Positions 5,410 to 5,516 of a stretch of DNA of 5,516 nt are shown here, piece after piece. The DNA comes from Firmicutes bacterium UBA3936 (GTDB lineage: Bacteria > Bacillota > Dethiobacteria > Dethiobacterales > Dethiobacteraceae), in contig DGEC01000014.1 of assembly GCA_002385745.1 (NCBI GenBank), positions 21,597 to 27,112 of the forward strand. Direction: 5' to 3'. The notes below the pieces were generated by a model. It was given only the letters and a program-made list of their open reading frames with translations, ran no database searches and was not told the origin of the DNA. Position 1 is the first letter of the stretch. Each line of letters opens with the position of its first letter. Position numbers and translations under genes: made by a program.

Positions 5410-5516
5410 AGTAGAAGCAAAAGTCCTTTCGGTAACTGAGAAGATTTTAAAGGTTTTAGGAGATGGCATTGACTTTCTAAATTTTGAAGCTCAACTGAAA
5501 AAAGAGCTGGATAACC
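5393..5516 (+). CDS. ISLre2-family (UPF0236) transposase, N-terminal part only
   Basis: Forty-one complete codons are visible before the right edge (MGVVRLVEAKVLSVTEKILK, then VLGDGIDFLNFEAQLKKELD and N), with no stop. The pattern of a short amphipathic helix with EKIL, then G-DF--FE--L--EL, resembles the N-terminus of ISLre2-type transposases, formerly listed as UPF0236 proteins. This is recognised by memory of the family, not by a search. The catalytic region is outside the window, so integrity of the gene cannot be judged. ATG at 5393 is the likely start although AAAGGAGG at 5373-5380 is 12 bases away, longer than usual; the intervening bases are the 3' arm of the leader hairpin. Another start further upstream is unlikely because no family-like sequence precedes the ATG. 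Confidence 0.65.
   Translation, partial: MGVVRLVEAKVLSVTEKILKVLGDGIDFLNFEAQLKKELDN

Larger units (their letters stand above)
5286..5516 (+). mobile_element. Left part of a probable ISLre2-family insertion sequence
   Basis: The element is inferred from the transposase start at 5393 and from a change to AT-rich sequence after the GC-rich glnA flank. The left end is placed near TGTTAGTGTAAAATTACTTT (from 5286) because this looks like a terminal sequence, but the right end lies outside the window, so neither the inverted repeats nor the target duplication can be checked. The boundary could be off by tens of bases. The insertion lies about 80 bases after glnA and does not break that gene. Confidence 0.55.

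Noticed and set aside
1..5516. CRISPR array, tRNA or rRNA gene, or integrase attachment site
   Set aside because: No regularly spaced repeats, tRNA-like cloverleaf sequences or conserved rRNA segments were seen.

Overview
The window looks like chromosomal DNA from a Gram-positive anaerobe of the Firmicutes, most likely a clostridial lineage of medium GC. This rests on the dnaG-rpoD gene order, the strong AGGAGG-type ribosome binding sites, the GTG/TTG start codons, a DacF-like exported D,D-carboxypeptidase, and an ISLre2-type element. No species can be named from the sequence alone.

Layout. Positions 1-2006 are read leftwards and hold the end of a replication/transcription module. It has primase DnaG (213-2006) and, overlapping its stop codon, the first about 74 codons of the principal sigma factor RpoD, which runs off the left edge. 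Positions 2007-2543 form a gene-free divergent region of about 540 bases. It contains the best dnaG promoter candidate, with a palindrome lodged between its -35 and -10 boxes, and a long dnaG leader with two inverted repeats and a U6 tract. Rightwards follow a secreted D-alanyl-D-alanine carboxypeptidase (2544-3695) and a type I glutamine synthetase (3770-5203), separated by 74 bases with a weak terminator-like hairpin and a possible operator/promoter. After glnA come about 80 bases containing GC-rich inverted repeats. From roughly 5286 the sequence appears to be the left part of an ISLre2-family insertion element, whose transposase starts at 5393 and runs off the right edge.

How the genes relate. 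DnaG and RpoD are probably co-transcribed and translationally coupled. The carboxypeptidase trims peptidoglycan outside the membrane, and glutamine synthetase assimilates ammonium. These two are unrelated in function and are probably separate transcription units. Nothing here forms an obvious new multi-gene system. The observations most worth checking are the transposase leader hairpin that holds the start codon in a bulge, the palindrome inside the dnaG promoter, the structured dnaG leader, and the non-standard ammonium-site motif of the glutamine synthetase.
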